Below, in pieces: positions 8,274 through 17,232 of a stretch of DNA of 64,000 nucleotides. The position numbers and the translations under genes were made by a program. The stretch lies in NCBI RefSeq assembly GCF_031450785.1, contig NZ_JARTWB010000002.1, forward strand, positions 2,294,001-2,358,000, written 5' to 3'. Source of the stretch: Caballeronia sp. LZ062 (GTDB taxonomy: Bacteria > Pseudomonadota > Gammaproteobacteria > Burkholderiales > Burkholderiaceae). The notes beneath the pieces were generated by a model that was not told the DNA's origin, did not search any database, and saw nothing but the letters and a program-made list of their open reading frames with translations. The stretch's first letter is position 1. Each line of letters begins with the position of its first letter.

Positions 8274-9131
8274 TTACAGCCAGTAGACGACGACGTACAG
8301 CCCGAGCCACACGACGTCCACGAAGTGCCAGTACCACGCGGCGCCTTCGAACGCGAAGTGATGCTCCGGCGTGAAGTGTCCGCGAATCAGCCGCACCATC
8401 ACCACGGCGAGCATCGTGCCGCCCAGGAACACGTGGAAGCCGTGGAAGCCCGTCAGCAGGAAGAACGTCGAGCCGTACACGCCGGACGCGAGCGTCAGAT
8501 TCAGCTCGTTGTACGCGTGGAAATACTCGTAGCCCTGGCAGAACAGGAAGATGACGCCGAGGAGCACCGTCGCGGCGAGCCAGCCGATCGCCTTCTTGCG
8601 ATGATCTTCGCGCAGCGCGTGGTGCGCCACCGTCAGCGTCGCGCCCGAGGAGAGCAGCAGCGCCGTGTTGATGGTCGGCAGAGGCCACGGCACCATCGCG
8701 CGGAAATGCGGGACCAGCGCGGCGGGACCGTTGTTCGGCCACACGGCGGAGAAGTCCGGCCAGATCAGCTTGTAGTCGAGACTGCCGAGCTCGTGCAGCG
8801 CGATGGCGCGCGCATAGAAGAGCGCACCGAAGAACGCGCCGAAGAACATGACTTCGGAGAAGATGAACCAGCTCATGCTCCAGCGGTACGACACATCCAC
8901 GCGCTTGCCGTACATGCCGCCTTCGGACTCGGAAATTGCATCGCCGAACCAGTGCCACAGCACGAACAGCAGAAACAGCAGGCCGAGGAGCGTGCCGAAC
9001 GGCGCAAACGAATGCCCGTTGACCCACGCCGCCAGCGACGACAGCATTACCAGCAAGCCGCACGCAGCCATGATCGGATGCCGTGACGGATGCGGCACGA
9101 AATAGTACGGGCTCTCGTTTTGACCGCTCAT
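8274..9131 (-). CDS. ctaE: cytochrome c oxidase subunit III
   Basis: A 285-residue integral membrane protein with about seven helices, including the family segments YFVPHPSRHPIM at the N-terminus, SEVMFFGAFFGALFYAR, and GFHGFHVFLGG near the C-terminus. It is a structural subunit of the aa3-type terminal oxidase in the inner membrane. GGAG lies seven bases before the ATG. It is the last gene of the coxB-coxA operon and is closed by a strong terminator. Confidence 0.95.
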   Translation of the reverse strand: MSGQNESPYYFVPHPSRHPIMAACGLLVMLSSLAAWVNGHSFAPFGTLLGLLFLLFVLWHWFGDAISESEGGMYGKRVDVSYRWSMSWFIFSEVMFFGAFFGALFYARAIALHELGSLDYKLIWPDFSAVWPNNGPAALVPHFRAMVPWPLPTINTALLLSSGATLTVAHHALREDHRKKAIGWLAATVLLGVIFLFCQGYEYFHAYNELNLTLASGVYGSTFFLLTGFHGFHVFLGGTMLAVVMVRLIRGHFTPEHHFAFEGAAWYWHFVDVVWLGLYVVVYWL

Positions 9132-9214
9132 CGTTGATTCTCCACTTCGATCCAGTTGCTTGAATTATTTTGCCGCGGCGCCGCCCGCGCGAGCGCGCTT
9201 CGTGCCGCGTTGCC

Positions 9215-9418
9215 CTACCGAACCACCGCGCGCACGATCACCAGCAGCACGACGATGAACAGTGCAGCACCGATCACGCCAGCCGCGATCAGATGCAGCG
9301 GATTGAGCTGCGCCGCATCGTTTTCGAGGTCCGCCCGCCGCCGCACGCCGAAGAACGACCAGAAGACCGCCTTCACGAGCCTAAGAAAGCCGCCGCTCTT
9401 CTGCGCCTGTCCGTTCAT
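9215..9418 (-). CDS. DUF2970-family single-pass membrane protein
   Basis: A 67-residue protein with a soluble basic N-terminus (VKAVFWSFFGVRRRADLENDAAQLNP) and one C-terminal helix. The pattern matches DUF2970, small proteins encoded next to ctaG in beta- and gamma-proteobacterial oxidase operons. Their function is unknown; an assembly role is inferred from position. The start ATG lies five bases after the ctaG stop, so translation is likely coupled. A longer in-frame ORF extends into ctaG but is not family-like. Confidence 0.85.
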   Translation of the reverse strand: MNGQAQKSGGFLRLVKAVFWSFFGVRRRADLENDAAQLNPLHLIAAGVIGAALFIVVLLVIVRAVVR

Positions 9419-9423
9419 GATGT

Positions 9424-9996
9424 TCACGTTCCCTTGGCCGCCGGCTTCGGCGCGTCGAGTTCGAAGAACGTGTACGACAGCGTGATGGTCTTCACGTCCT
9501 TCGGCAGCTTCGGATCGACGACGAACACCACCGGCATGCGCTTCGTTTCGTTCGGCGCGAGCGTCTGCTGGGTGAAACAGAAGCATTCGATCTTCTTGAA
9601 AAACTCGGTGGCCTGCTTCGGCGCGTAGCTCGGAATGGCCTGCGCCTTCACCGTGCGCGCCTGCTCGTTCGTCACCTGATACATCACCGTCATGACTTCG
9701 CCCGGATGAATGTCGAGGTTCGATTGCTCCGGCTTGAACTGCAACGGACCGCGCGCGTTCGCATCGAATTCGATGGAAACGGTGCGGCTCGCATCGACCT
9801 GCGTGTTCTTCGCCTCGCGCGCGCCGACATCGCGCTGCACGAGATTGTTGATGCCCGTGATCTGGCAGATCGCGCGGTACATCGGCACGAGCGCGAAGCC
9901 GAAGCCGAACATCATCGCCGCGACGACGAACAGCTTGAACAGCATCGACCGGTTGAACGAGCGGTCGATATGTGAATCTTCCTGCTGAGTAGACAA
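9424..9996 (-). CDS. ctaG: cytochrome c oxidase assembly protein CtaG/Cox11
   Basis: A 190-residue type II membrane protein: one N-terminal helix (FKLFVVAAMMFGFGFALVP), then a periplasmic immunoglobulin-like domain. The copper-binding CFCF motif is in KIECFCFTQQTL, and the family loop PVVFVVDPKLP follows. Cox11 delivers copper to the CuB site of subunit I. The start is TTG with GAGG five bases upstream, two bases past the stop of the small gene before it; no ATG fits better. Confidence 0.93.
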   Translation of the reverse strand: MSTQQEDSHIDRSFNRSMLFKLFVVAAMMFGFGFALVPMYRAICQITGINNLVQRDVGAREAKNTQVDASRTVSIEFDANARGPLQFKPEQSNLDIHPGEVMTVMYQVTNEQARTVKAQAIPSYAPKQATEFFKKIECFCFTQQTLAPNETKRMPVVFVVDPKLPKDVKTITLSYTFFELDAPKPAAKGT

Positions 9997-9997
9997 G

Positions 9998-10138
9998 TTA
10001 GCCTCGCGACAACAGGTATTGCCTGACGACGATACCCAGAAAAAAGACGGCGGCGATCAGCACCATGATGAGACCGAGCCGCTTGTTACCCGCGCGGATT
10101 TCCTCGCGGGAGCGTCTTTTTTGTGGATTCGGGGCCAT
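9998..10138 (-). CDS. cytochrome oxidase small assembly protein (46 residues)
   Basis: A 46-residue protein with a very basic head (NPQKRRSREEIRAGNKR) and one hydrophobic helix (LIMVLIAAVFFLGIVV). Small genes of this type sit between coxA and ctaG throughout the family and are annotated as small assembly proteins; direct evidence of function is limited. The start is inferred from length and composition. ctaG starts two bases after its end, and a strong hairpin lies between it and coxA. Confidence 0.8.
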   Translation of the reverse strand: MAPNPQKRRSREEIRAGNKRLGLIMVLIAAVFFLGIVVRQYLLSRG

Positions 10139-10156
10139 GCGTTCTTGCTCGGGGAG

Positions 10157-10187
10157 TCTGTGAGGCTTCGCGCGGAAGCCCCACAGA
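10157..10187 (-). other. 13-bp hairpin between coxA and the small assembly gene
   Basis: In the minus-strand transcript TCTGTGGGGCTTC pairs fully with GAAGCCTCACAGA around CGCGC, using one G-U pair. There is no U run, so it looks more like a processing or 3'-end stability element than a full terminator. It could set different amounts of coxBA and downstream mRNA. Confidence 0.6.
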
Positions 10188-10200
10188 ACGGAAAGACGAC

Positions 10201-11814
10201 TTATTCGACGGTCGGCGGGTTCTCGAAAGTATGGAACGGCGCCGGGCTCGGCACGGTCCATTCGAGGCCTTCCGCGCCATCCCACGGCTTGTCGCCGGCC
10301 TTCTCATGCTCGCCGCCGCCGCGATACGTCGGCAGCGCGACCGCGAACAGGAAGTACACCTGCGCGAGACCGAAACCGAACGCGCCGATGGTCGCGATCT
10401 GGTTGAAGTCCGTGAACTGCGCGGGGTAGTCCGCATAGCGGCGCGGCATGCCGGCGAGACCCAGGAAGTGCATCGGGAAGAACGTGATGTTGAAGAAGAT
10501 CATCGACGTCCAGAAGTGGATCTTCCCGCGCGTTTCGTTGTACATCCAGCCCGTCCACTTCGGCGACCAGTAGTACCAGCCCGCGAACAGCGCGAAGAGC
10601 GAACCGGCCACCAGCACGTAGTGGAAGTGCGCGACCACGTAGTACGTGCCGTGCATCTGGATGTCGAGCGGCGCCATCGAGAGAATCAGGCCCGTGAAGC
10701 CGCCCATCGTGAACACGAAGATGAAGCCGATCGCGAAGAGCATCGGCGTTTCGAAGGTCAACGCGCCGCGCCACATCGTCGCGACCCAGTTAAACACCTT
10801 CACGCCCGTCGGCACGGCGATCAGCATCGTCGCGTACATAAAGAAGAGCTGGCCCGTCACCGGCATGCCGGTGGCGAACATGTGGTGCGCCCAGACCATG
10901 AACGAGAGAATCGCGATCGACGCGGTTGCGTACACCATCGAGCTATAGCCGAAGAGCGGCTTGCGCGCGAACGCCGGAATGACCTGCGAGATGATGCCGA
11001 ACGCCGGCAAGATCATGATGTACACCTCGGGGTGACCGAAGAACCAGAAGATGTGCTGGTACATGACCGGATCGCCGCCGCCCGCCGCATTGAAGAACGA
11101 CGTGCCGAAGTGACGGTCGAACAGCACCATCGTGATGGCGCCCGCCAGAACCGGCATCACGGCGATCAGCAGATACGCGGTGATGAGCCACGTCCACGCG
11201 AACATCGGCATCTTCATGAGCGTCATGCCCGGCGCGCGCATATTCAGGATCGTGACGACGATGTTGATGCCGCCCATGATCGACGACGCGCCCATGATGT
11301 GGACCGCGAAAATCGCGAAGTCCATGCCGGGGCCCATCTGCGTCGAAAGCGGCGCGTACAGCGTCCAGCCCGCAGCGGTTGCGCCGCCCGGCACGAAGAA
11401 GGAGCCGACGAGCAGCACGGCCGCGACCGGCAGCAGCCAGAAGCTGAAGTTGTTCATGCGCGCGAACGCCATGTCCGATGCGCCGATCTGCAGCGGCACC
11501 ATCCAGTTCGCGAAGCCGACGAACGCCGGCATGATCGCGCCGAACACCATGATGAGGCCGTGCATGGTGGTCAGCTGATTGAAGAACTCGGGGCGCATGA
11601 TCTGCAGGCCCGGTTCGAACAACTCGGCACGAATGCCGAGCGCCATCACGCCCCCGGACAGGAACATGATGAACGAGAACAGCAGATACAAGGTACCGAT
11701 GTCCTTGTGGTTGGTGGCGAAAAGCCACCGGCGCCAACCATGCGGTGTTCCGTGCGCATGGTCGTCGTGCGCGTGGTCGTGACCCGCGACTACATCGTGT
11801 CCGATGCTAGACAT
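10201..11814 (-). CDS. ctaD: cytochrome c oxidase subunit I (aa3 type)
   Basis: A 537-residue, twelve-helix subunit carrying heme a, heme a3 and CuB. The catalytic segments WFFGHPEVYIMILPAFG and AHHMFATGMP (CuB histidines) and the heme-ligand loop HFHYVLVAGS are all visible. The N-terminus is histidine-rich (GHDHAHDDHAHG). The start is ATG 11814: AGGAG ends directly at an upstream ATG (11823), leaving it no spacing, but is nine bases from this one. It follows coxB in the oxidase operon. Confidence 0.97.
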   Translation of the reverse strand: MSSIGHDVVAGHDHAHDDHAHGTPHGWRRWLFATNHKDIGTLYLLFSFIMFLSGGVMALGIRAELFEPGLQIMRPEFFNQLTTMHGLIMVFGAIMPAFVGFANWMVPLQIGASDMAFARMNNFSFWLLPVAAVLLVGSFFVPGGATAAGWTLYAPLSTQMGPGMDFAIFAVHIMGASSIMGGINIVVTILNMRAPGMTLMKMPMFAWTWLITAYLLIAVMPVLAGAITMVLFDRHFGTSFFNAAGGGDPVMYQHIFWFFGHPEVYIMILPAFGIISQVIPAFARKPLFGYSSMVYATASIAILSFMVWAHHMFATGMPVTGQLFFMYATMLIAVPTGVKVFNWVATMWRGALTFETPMLFAIGFIFVFTMGGFTGLILSMAPLDIQMHGTYYVVAHFHYVLVAGSLFALFAGWYYWSPKWTGWMYNETRGKIHFWTSMIFFNITFFPMHFLGLAGMPRRYADYPAQFTDFNQIATIGAFGFGLAQVYFLFAVALPTYRGGGEHEKAGDKPWDGAEGLEWTVPSPAPFHTFENPPTVE

Positions 11815-11909
11815 GACAATCATCTCCTAAAGCGAATACTCGAGGCACTTGGCGTTGCCCGCGTGCTTCTCCGTTGCCTTGAGCGAAGGAGAAGCCCACG
11901 CGCGGCATG

Positions 11910-13514
11910 TCAAGCAGCCGGACTGATTTCTACGCGGCGTGCTTCCTTCGCATCCGTGCCGCCCGTCACCGACTCGGGCTTTTTCAACACGATGCGTTCT
12001 TCCGAGACACCTGCCGCCTTGAGCGCATCGCGAACGGCTTGCGCGCGCTTTTTGGCGAGATCCGCGTTGAGGTCGGCGCCGCCGGTTGCATCCGTGAAAC
12101 CGGAGAGCGCGATCTTCGCGTCCTGGTGCGCCTTCACGTAAGCGGCGGCAGCCTGTACTGCGTTGTTTGCGTCGGCGGGCAGATCGCTCTTGCCCGTCTC
12201 GAAGTAGATGCTGGCCGGCAGCGCGCCCGCCTGCGATGCCTGCGCGGTCTGTTCGCCGGACGCCGCAGCCGGTGCGCTGGCTTCGGTCGCGCCGCTTGCC
12301 GCCGCGCCGCTCGCCGCTTCGCCGCCCGCCGCTGCCGTGTGATCGCCGCCTTCGGGCATCTTGCCGTTGCGCGCGTCCGCGACCTGCTTCGGCTGCAGAA
12401 TGTCGCCCGTATGATTGCCCCACGTGTTGCGCTCATACGTGATGACCGATGCGATTTCGACGTCGTTCAGCGTCGTCTGCCACGGCGGCATCGCGCCCTT
12501 GCCGTGCAGCACGATGTTCACGTGACCGGCGATGGGGCCGTTCGCCACCTTGCTGCCGTCGAGCGCCGGAAACTGGCCCGCGCCCTTGCCGGTCGGCTGG
12601 TGGCAGACTGCGCAGTTCGACGCGTAGATCTGCGCGCCGCGCGTCTTCAGCTCGTCCATCGTGTAGGTCTTGTTCGGATCGTCGGCGGAAGAAGCCATTT
12701 TCTTCTTCTGCGTGTCGACCCACTTCGCGTAGTCGTCGGTGGACAGCACTTCCACGACGACCGGCATGTACGCGTGCTCCTTGCCGCACAGTTCCGTGCA
12801 GAAGCCGCGATAGGTGCCGACCTTCTCTGCCTTGAACCACGTGTCGCGCACGAAGCCGGGAATCGCGTCCTGCTTCACGCCGAACGCCGGGACGTACCAC
12901 GAGTGAACGACGTCGTTCGCGGTGGTGATGATGCGGATCTTCTTGTCCACCGGCACGACGAGCGGGTTGTCGACTTCCTGCAGATACGTGTCCGAAATCG
13001 GCGTCTGGCCGTTGACCTGGCTGCGCGGCGTCGAAAGCGTCGAGAGGAAGCTGATGCCTTCGCCGGGACCCTTCACGTAGTCGTAGCCCCACTTCCACTG
13101 ATAGCCCGTGACCTTCACGGTCAAATCGGCGTTGGTGGTGTCCTTCATTGCGACGACGGCCTTGGTGGCCGGCAGCGCCATCAGAATGACGATGATGAAC
13201 GGCGCGATCGTCCAGATGATCTCGACCGTGGTGCTTTCATGGAAGTGCGCAGGCTTGAAACCCTTGGACTTGCGATGCTTGACGACCGAATAGAACATCA
13301 CCCCGAACACGCCAAGGAAAATGACGGTACAGATGATGAGCATGAAGATATGGAGGCCGTAGAGCTCCTCGGCGATCTTCGTCACTGGCTGCTGGAAATT
13401 GATCTCATTCACAGCGGGACCGCCAGGACTGTCGTTGACCGCCAGGGCTACGCCGGCGTTGAGCAGTGCGCCCGCCGCCAGCACGCCCGAGAGGGCTCGC
13501 TTGATTGTTTTCAT
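11910..13514 (-). CDS. ctaC: cytochrome c oxidase subunit II with cytochrome c and OmpA-like domains
   Basis: A 534-residue subunit II with four parts: a signal peptide (1-25); two transmembrane helices (about 55-76, 98-120); the CuA cupredoxin domain with H204, C239, E241, C243, H247 and M250; and a cytochrome c domain with heme site CAVCH (301-305). After an alanine-rich linker the last hundred residues are OmpA-like, starting IYFETGKSDLPADAN. They keep the D of FTDATGG and the R of AKKRAQAV that bind peptidoglycan in OmpA. It receives electrons and passes them to subunit I. The start has AAGGA six bases upstream. It is the second gene of the operon, after DUF2244. Confidence 0.95.
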   Translation of the reverse strand: MKTIKRALSGVLAAGALLNAGVALAVNDSPGGPAVNEINFQQPVTKIAEELYGLHIFMLIICTVIFLGVFGVMFYSVVKHRKSKGFKPAHFHESTTVEIIWTIAPFIIVILMALPATKAVVAMKDTTNADLTVKVTGYQWKWGYDYVKGPGEGISFLSTLSTPRSQVNGQTPISDTYLQEVDNPLVVPVDKKIRIITTANDVVHSWYVPAFGVKQDAIPGFVRDTWFKAEKVGTYRGFCTELCGKEHAYMPVVVEVLSTDDYAKWVDTQKKKMASSADDPNKTYTMDELKTRGAQIYASNCAVCHQPTGKGAGQFPALDGSKVANGPIAGHVNIVLHGKGAMPPWQTTLNDVEIASVITYERNTWGNHTGDILQPKQVADARNGKMPEGGDHTAAAGGEAASGAAASGATEASAPAAASGEQTAQASQAGALPASIYFETGKSDLPADANNAVQAAAAYVKAHQDAKIALSGFTDATGGADLNADLAKKRAQAVRDALKAAGVSEERIVLKKPESVTGGTDAKEARRVEISPAA

Positions 13515-13589
13515 AGCATCCTTACCCAAAATTTCCATTCAAACCCTCGACCCCCGTTGCGCATCGCGCCTGCCACGCCAAGTTCCTCC

Positions 13590-14066
13590 TCAAGCGAAAC
13601 GTCTCAGTGACGCCTGCAGTTCGGCAGCAAATTGTTTGCGACGATGCTGTGCAAGGTGTTGTCCGACTTTCACCGACTGGCCGCGCGATACGATCGTGAG
13701 CGGCTCCCTCGGCGTCGCGCCCGTTTCGACCCGCACCCAGCGCGGGTTGAACTCGAATCGCGTCAATTCTTCGGCGTTCATCTGTTCGATCAACAACCGG
13801 TTCTGAAACAGCCGGATTCGTTCGTAATCGACGGCATGTCGCGCATGAATCAGGAACGCGACGGTCACGACCGTCAATTCGACTCCGGTGAACGGCAGCA
13901 CCAGCCAGGCGCCATTCAGCAAAAGCGGCGTTGCGACGGCCAGCGAAAAGAGCGCCAGCGACACATAGAAGCCCACGAACTGACGCGGCGATACCGAGCA
14001 GTTGCGTTTCATCAGCCAGTCCTTGATGACCGGCTCGGACTCCGTCAGCGTCTGGCTGACCTGCAT
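13590..14066 (-). CDS. DUF2244-family membrane protein
   Basis: A 158-residue protein with two adjacent transmembrane helices (VGFYVSLALFSLAVATPLLL and the following LPFTGVELTVVTVAF) and a cytoplasmic tail containing FNPRWVRVE, as in DUF2244. Its function is unknown. It is the first gene after the oxidase promoter and lies before coxB, a conserved place suggesting an assembly or regulatory part. I chose ATG 14066 because GGAGG lies five bases upstream; two earlier in-frame starts have no such site. Confidence 0.82.
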   Translation of the reverse strand: MQVSQTLTESEPVIKDWLMKRNCSVSPRQFVGFYVSLALFSLAVATPLLLNGAWLVLPFTGVELTVVTVAFLIHARHAVDYERIRLFQNRLLIEQMNAEELTRFEFNPRWVRVETGATPREPLTIVSRGQSVKVGQHLAQHRRKQFAAELQASLRRFA

Positions 14067-14153
14067 CGCTGCCTCCATCATCCGCACACGCAATCACACA
14101 GTTTTGCTCGGATTTCGCCCAAATTTGTGTCAGTCCGGGCGACAAACTGACGC

Positions 14154-14182
14154 ATTATAGGCGGGTTGAGTGGCATCCACAA
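14154..14182 (-). promoter_or_regulatory. promoter of the DUF2244-coxB-coxA operon
   Basis: Minus-strand -10 TATAAT (14154-14159, perfect) lies 17 bases after TTGTGG (14177-14182). The expected start near 14147 gives a leader of about 80 bases. It lies in the 268-base gap between DUF2244 and the methyltransferase gene; I see nothing else there. Confidence 0.65.
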
Positions 14183-14334
14183 GCAAGGGTGTGATCGTCG
14201 CAAAGCCAGACGGCACAAGCCTCTGCGCCGAATTGACGCACCTTTTAGCGTGTCCTTCGCGCGCAAATTCATGACATAACACGCACCCTCTTTACCGCCT
14301 GATCGATCTGCTTCCCGAACTCCTTTCCGACCCG

Positions 14335-15315
14335 TCAGCGGTTCCTTTTCGGACCGCGTCCGATGTCTTCCAGCCGGACGATTCCGTGTCCTTCCGCCGT
14401 CGTTCGCGGCACCGCTTTCCACGCGTGACCATAGATCACTTCGAACGTGAGCGGGATCGTGCCGTCCTCGCGACGCAAGGCTTCGAGCGCCTCGCGCACG
14501 TGTCTGCGCAAGGCTTGCGCGTCCGCGCGGGCGCTCGCGGCCTCGCGTTCGAACGGATAGGCGCCCCAGCGCGCGACATCCGCGAGCAGCGATTCTGGCG
14601 AACGATAGGTGATCGTCAGCACTTCCTGATCCATCACCGGAATTTCGAAGCCGCTTTCGACGAGCATGTCGCCCAGATCGTGCATATCTACGAAGTCGAT
14701 GGTGTGCGGCATCGGCGCAAGACCGAGCGTGCGTTCGGCTTCGCGATACGCCGCCGCCAGTTCGCGAAGCGTGTCCGGCCCGAAGGTGCTGAACATCAGC
14801 AAACCGTTGACTTTCAGCACGCGCTGCCATTCCGGAAACACGAGATCCGGCCGCGAATGCCAGTGCAGCGCGAGATTCGACCACAGCAATTCGAACGCGG
14901 ACGACGCGAAGGGCAAAGCCGAGAAGTCGGCCTGCGCGAGTTGCGGGCCGCGCGCGCCAAACGCCTTCGCGAGCGTCGTGGGCAAAAAGCGCCGCCAGCC
15001 CGCGCCGTTTTCCGCTTCGGCGGCGTCGGCCGTGCGCGCCCGCGCGAGCATCGCAGCGGAAATATCGACGCCGAGTACGGACGCCTCCGGAAACCGTTCG
15101 CGCAGTCGCGGCAGGTCCGCGCCCGCGCCGCAGGCCGCATCCAGCACGCGCGCCGGCGCGACCTTGATGTATTCGAGACGCTCGCGCATGCGGTCCGCGA
15201 TCTCACGCGGCAGGAACGCGACGTCGTCGAAAGCGGCGGCGCGACGGTCGAAGATCTCGCGCAAACGGCGCGGATCATAGGCCGGTCGGCCAGTTCTGGG
15301 AGGCGTTGGGGACAT
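14335..15315 (-). CDS. SAM-dependent methyltransferase, BioC-like
   Basis: A 326-residue class I methyltransferase. Motif I is VLDAACGAGADLPRLRERFP, followed by ASVLGVDISAAML and the post-II segment FDLLWSNLALHW-like FELLWSNLALHW. This is typical of BioC, which methylates the malonyl-ACP carboxyl to start biotin synthesis. The window also holds birA, but no bio genes adjoin this one, so a different acceptor is possible. ATG 15315 is chosen because the family N-terminus starts at YDPRRLREIFDRRA; the frame stays open further upstream. Divergent from comF; the shared gap contains an AGTATACT palindrome (15341-15348) that could be a -10. Confidence 0.8.
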   Translation of the reverse strand: MSPTPPRTGRPAYDPRRLREIFDRRAAAFDDVAFLPREIADRMRERLEYIKVAPARVLDAACGAGADLPRLRERFPEASVLGVDISAAMLARARTADAAEAENGAGWRRFLPTTLAKAFGARGPQLAQADFSALPFASSAFELLWSNLALHWHSRPDLVFPEWQRVLKVNGLLMFSTFGPDTLRELAAAYREAERTLGLAPMPHTIDFVDMHDLGDMLVESGFEIPVMDQEVLTITYRSPESLLADVARWGAYPFEREAASARADAQALRRHVREALEALRREDGTIPLTFEVIYGHAWKAVPRTTAEGHGIVRLEDIGRGPKRNR

Positions 15316-15432
15316 GACGATCTGTTCGCGAAGAGTGCGAAGTATACTCGGTCGTCTTGAAATAGGCCCGGCGCCGCCGCGCGCCACGCCTTCGCATTCG
15401 TTTAACCGAGCCTGCCTCACGCGCTTTTGCCC

Positions 15433-16206
15433 ATGAATGTTCTTCGCGAGTTGCTGCCGTCCCCGGCGCGCGTCTTCGGCTTTGCGGCCGTCGCCAAGCG
15501 CGCGTTCGCGCTCGCGCTGCCGAATCAGTGCGCGTTATGCGGCAATGTGTCGCAGCAATTGCTGTGCGACGGGTGCGACGAGCAGTACTGGAACGAGCCG
15601 CGGTTCCGGTGCGCGACCTGCGCGATGCCGCTCGCGGCTTCTTATCTGCGCCGCGAGCGCGACGACGCGCGCGTGCACTGCGCCGCGTGCCTCGAGAATA
15701 CGCCAGCGTTTAACGACACGCTCGCGATCGCCGACTATCGCGCGCCGCTCGATACACTGGCGGTCGAACTGAAGTTTCGCGTGCGTCTCGCGGCGGGCGC
15801 GGAGTTCGCGCGGCATCTGCACGCGGTCTTCGAAGACAGCGCCCTGCCGACGCCCAATGTGATCGTGCCGGTTCCGCTTTCGCGCAAGCGGCTTGTCGAA
15901 CGAGGCTACAACCAGGCGTGGGCAATCGCCCGCCCGCTCGCGCGGCGCCTCAACGTGCCCGCGAATCCGACGCTCGTCGCGCGCATCGTTCACACCGCGA
16001 AGCAGTCGCGGCTGGATGCCGATACGCGCAGACGCAATGTCGCGTCGGCGTTCGCGGTCGACGGCGACGTTCGCGGCAAACATATCGGCGTCGTGGACGA
16101 CGTGATGACATCCGGCGCGACGCTCGATGCTCTCGCCCGCACGCTCAAGCTCGCGGGCGCGCGGCGCGTGACGAACTTCGTCGCCCTGCGCACCCCGAAA
16201 GACTAA
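15433..16206 (+). CDS. comF: ComF-family phosphoribosyltransferase-like protein
   Basis: A 257-residue protein. The N-terminal third has zinc-finger cysteine pairs (CALCG, CDGC, CATC, CAAC). The C-terminal half is a type I phosphoribosyltransferase fold with the PRPP loop VVDDVMTSGATLDALA. ComF/GntX proteins act in DNA uptake or processing after import, though their enzyme activity is unproven. comM in this window is another competence-linked gene. An in-frame TTG two codons earlier was rejected in favour of ATG. trmL follows 27 bases downstream. Confidence 0.88.
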   Translation: MNVLRELLPSPARVFGFAAVAKRAFALALPNQCALCGNVSQQLLCDGCDEQYWNEPRFRCATCAMPLAASYLRRERDDARVHCAACLENTPAFNDTLAIADYRAPLDTLAVELKFRVRLAAGAEFARHLHAVFEDSALPTPNVIVPVPLSRKRLVERGYNQAWAIARPLARRLNVPANPTLVARIVHTAKQSRLDADTRRRNVASAFAVDGDVRGKHIGVVDDVMTSGATLDALARTLKLAGARRVTNFVALRTPKD

Positions 16207-16233
16207 CCTCGTCAGCCAGAAGCACTGCAATCC

Positions 16234-16704
16234 ATGTTTAACGTCGTACTGGTCGAACCCGAAATCCCGCCGAACACCGGCAACGTCATCCGCCTGTGCG
16301 CGAACACGGGCGCGCGGCTTCATTTGATCGAGCCGCTCGGCTTTCCGCTCGACGACGCGAAGATGCGCCGCGCCGGCCTCGACTATCACGAGTACGCCGA
16401 AATGAACGTCCACGCGGACTGGGACGCGTTCATCGCGAAGGAATCGCCCGAGGCCACGCGCATGTTCGCCTTCACCACGCGCGGCTCGACGCCGTTCTTC
16501 GATCACGCGTTCAGGCCCGGCGACTGGTTCGTGTTCGGCGCGGAGACGCGCGGCCTTTCGGCGGAATTGCTGGAACGCTTTCCGACGGAACAGCGGGTGC
16601 GCCTGCCCATGCGTCCCGGCAATCGCAGTCTGAACTTGTCGAATACGGTGGCGATCGTGACGTTCGAAGCGTGGCGTCAGTCGGGCTTCGAAGGCGGCGC
16701 GTGA
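16234..16704 (+). CDS. trmL: tRNA (cytidine(34)-2'-O)-methyltransferase
   Basis: A 156-residue SPOUT-class enzyme of the TrmL type, which methylates the wobble ribose of tRNA-Leu using SAM. Conserved segments are [19 protein letters not shown] at the N-terminus, [12 protein letters not shown], and the knot [18 protein letters not shown]. The length is normal. Its last 28 bases overlap the end of the convergent macro-domain gene. Confidence 0.94.
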   Translation: MFNVVLVEPEIPPNTGNVIRLCANTGARLHLIEPLGFPLDDAKMRRAGLDYHEYAEMNVHADWDAFIAKESPEATRMFAFTTRGSTPFFDHAFRPGDWFVFGAETRGLSAELLERFPTEQRVRLPMRPGNRSLNLSNTVAIVTFEAWRQSGFEGGA

Positions 16705-17207
16705 GCGTCGAGTTCGGCGCGATAAAGCGCGAGCATGTCGTCGCTGAAGCAGGCGAAGAGGACGTGCTCGATTGAAGAAGCGAGTGGCAAGGCGTCGATG
16801 ACCGCAGCCACGGCGATCTTCACCGCGTCCTCGACAGGAAAGCGATAGATGCCGCAACTGATCGCCGGAAACGCGATGGACACGCAGCGCGCTTCGGCGG
16901 CAAGTTCGAGCGAGCGCCGGTAGCAACTGGCGAGCAATTGCGCTTCGTTGCGCTTGCCGCCGTTCCAGCGCGGCCCGACCGCGTGAATCACGTACTTGGC
17001 GGGAAGATCGTAGCCGCCGGTGATCTTCGCGTCGCCGGTTTCGCAGCCGCCGAGCGTCTCGCATTCCCGCAAGAGACCTTTGCCCGCCTTGCGATGAATC
17101 GCGCCATCGACGCCGCCGCCGCCCAGCAGCGACTTGTTCGCCGCGTTGACGATGGCATCCACCTGAAGCGTCGTGATGTCGGCGAGAACGGCTTCGAGCT
17201 TCGCCAT
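16677..17207 (-). CDS. macro-domain protein, O-acetyl-ADP-ribose deacetylase type
   Basis: A 176-residue macro domain of the YmdB subgroup. The ADP-ribose-binding segments are [23 protein letters not shown] (about 16-38) and [13 protein letters not shown] (about 112-124), with the catalytic asparagine and aspartate in the first. It should hydrolyse O-acetyl-ADP-ribose or remove ADP-ribose from proteins. GGAG precedes the ATG at a good distance. It is convergent with trmL and lies 25 bases downstream of gpsA on the same strand, so it may share that transcript. Confidence 0.9.
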   Translation of the reverse strand: MAKLEAVLADITTLQVDAIVNAANKSLLGGGGVDGAIHRKAGKGLLRECETLGGCETGDAKITGGYDLPAKYVIHAVGPRWNGGKRNEAQLLASCYRRSLELAAEARCVSIAFPAISCGIYRFPVEDAVKIAVAAVIDALPLASSIEHVLFACFSDDMLALYRAELDAHAPPSKPD

Positions 17208-17232
17208 ACGCGTCTCCGAGAGAAACGTCGCG

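Noticed and set aside
10123..12141. A 672-codon plus-strand frame opposite coxA
   Set aside because: Composition is Arg/His/Glu-rich without any fold signature. The opposite strand codes for an unmistakable oxidase subunit I.
14078..14884. A 268-codon minus-strand frame between DUF2244 and the methyltransferase
   Set aside because: It overlaps the methyltransferase gene in another phase and lacks a ribosome site or family features.
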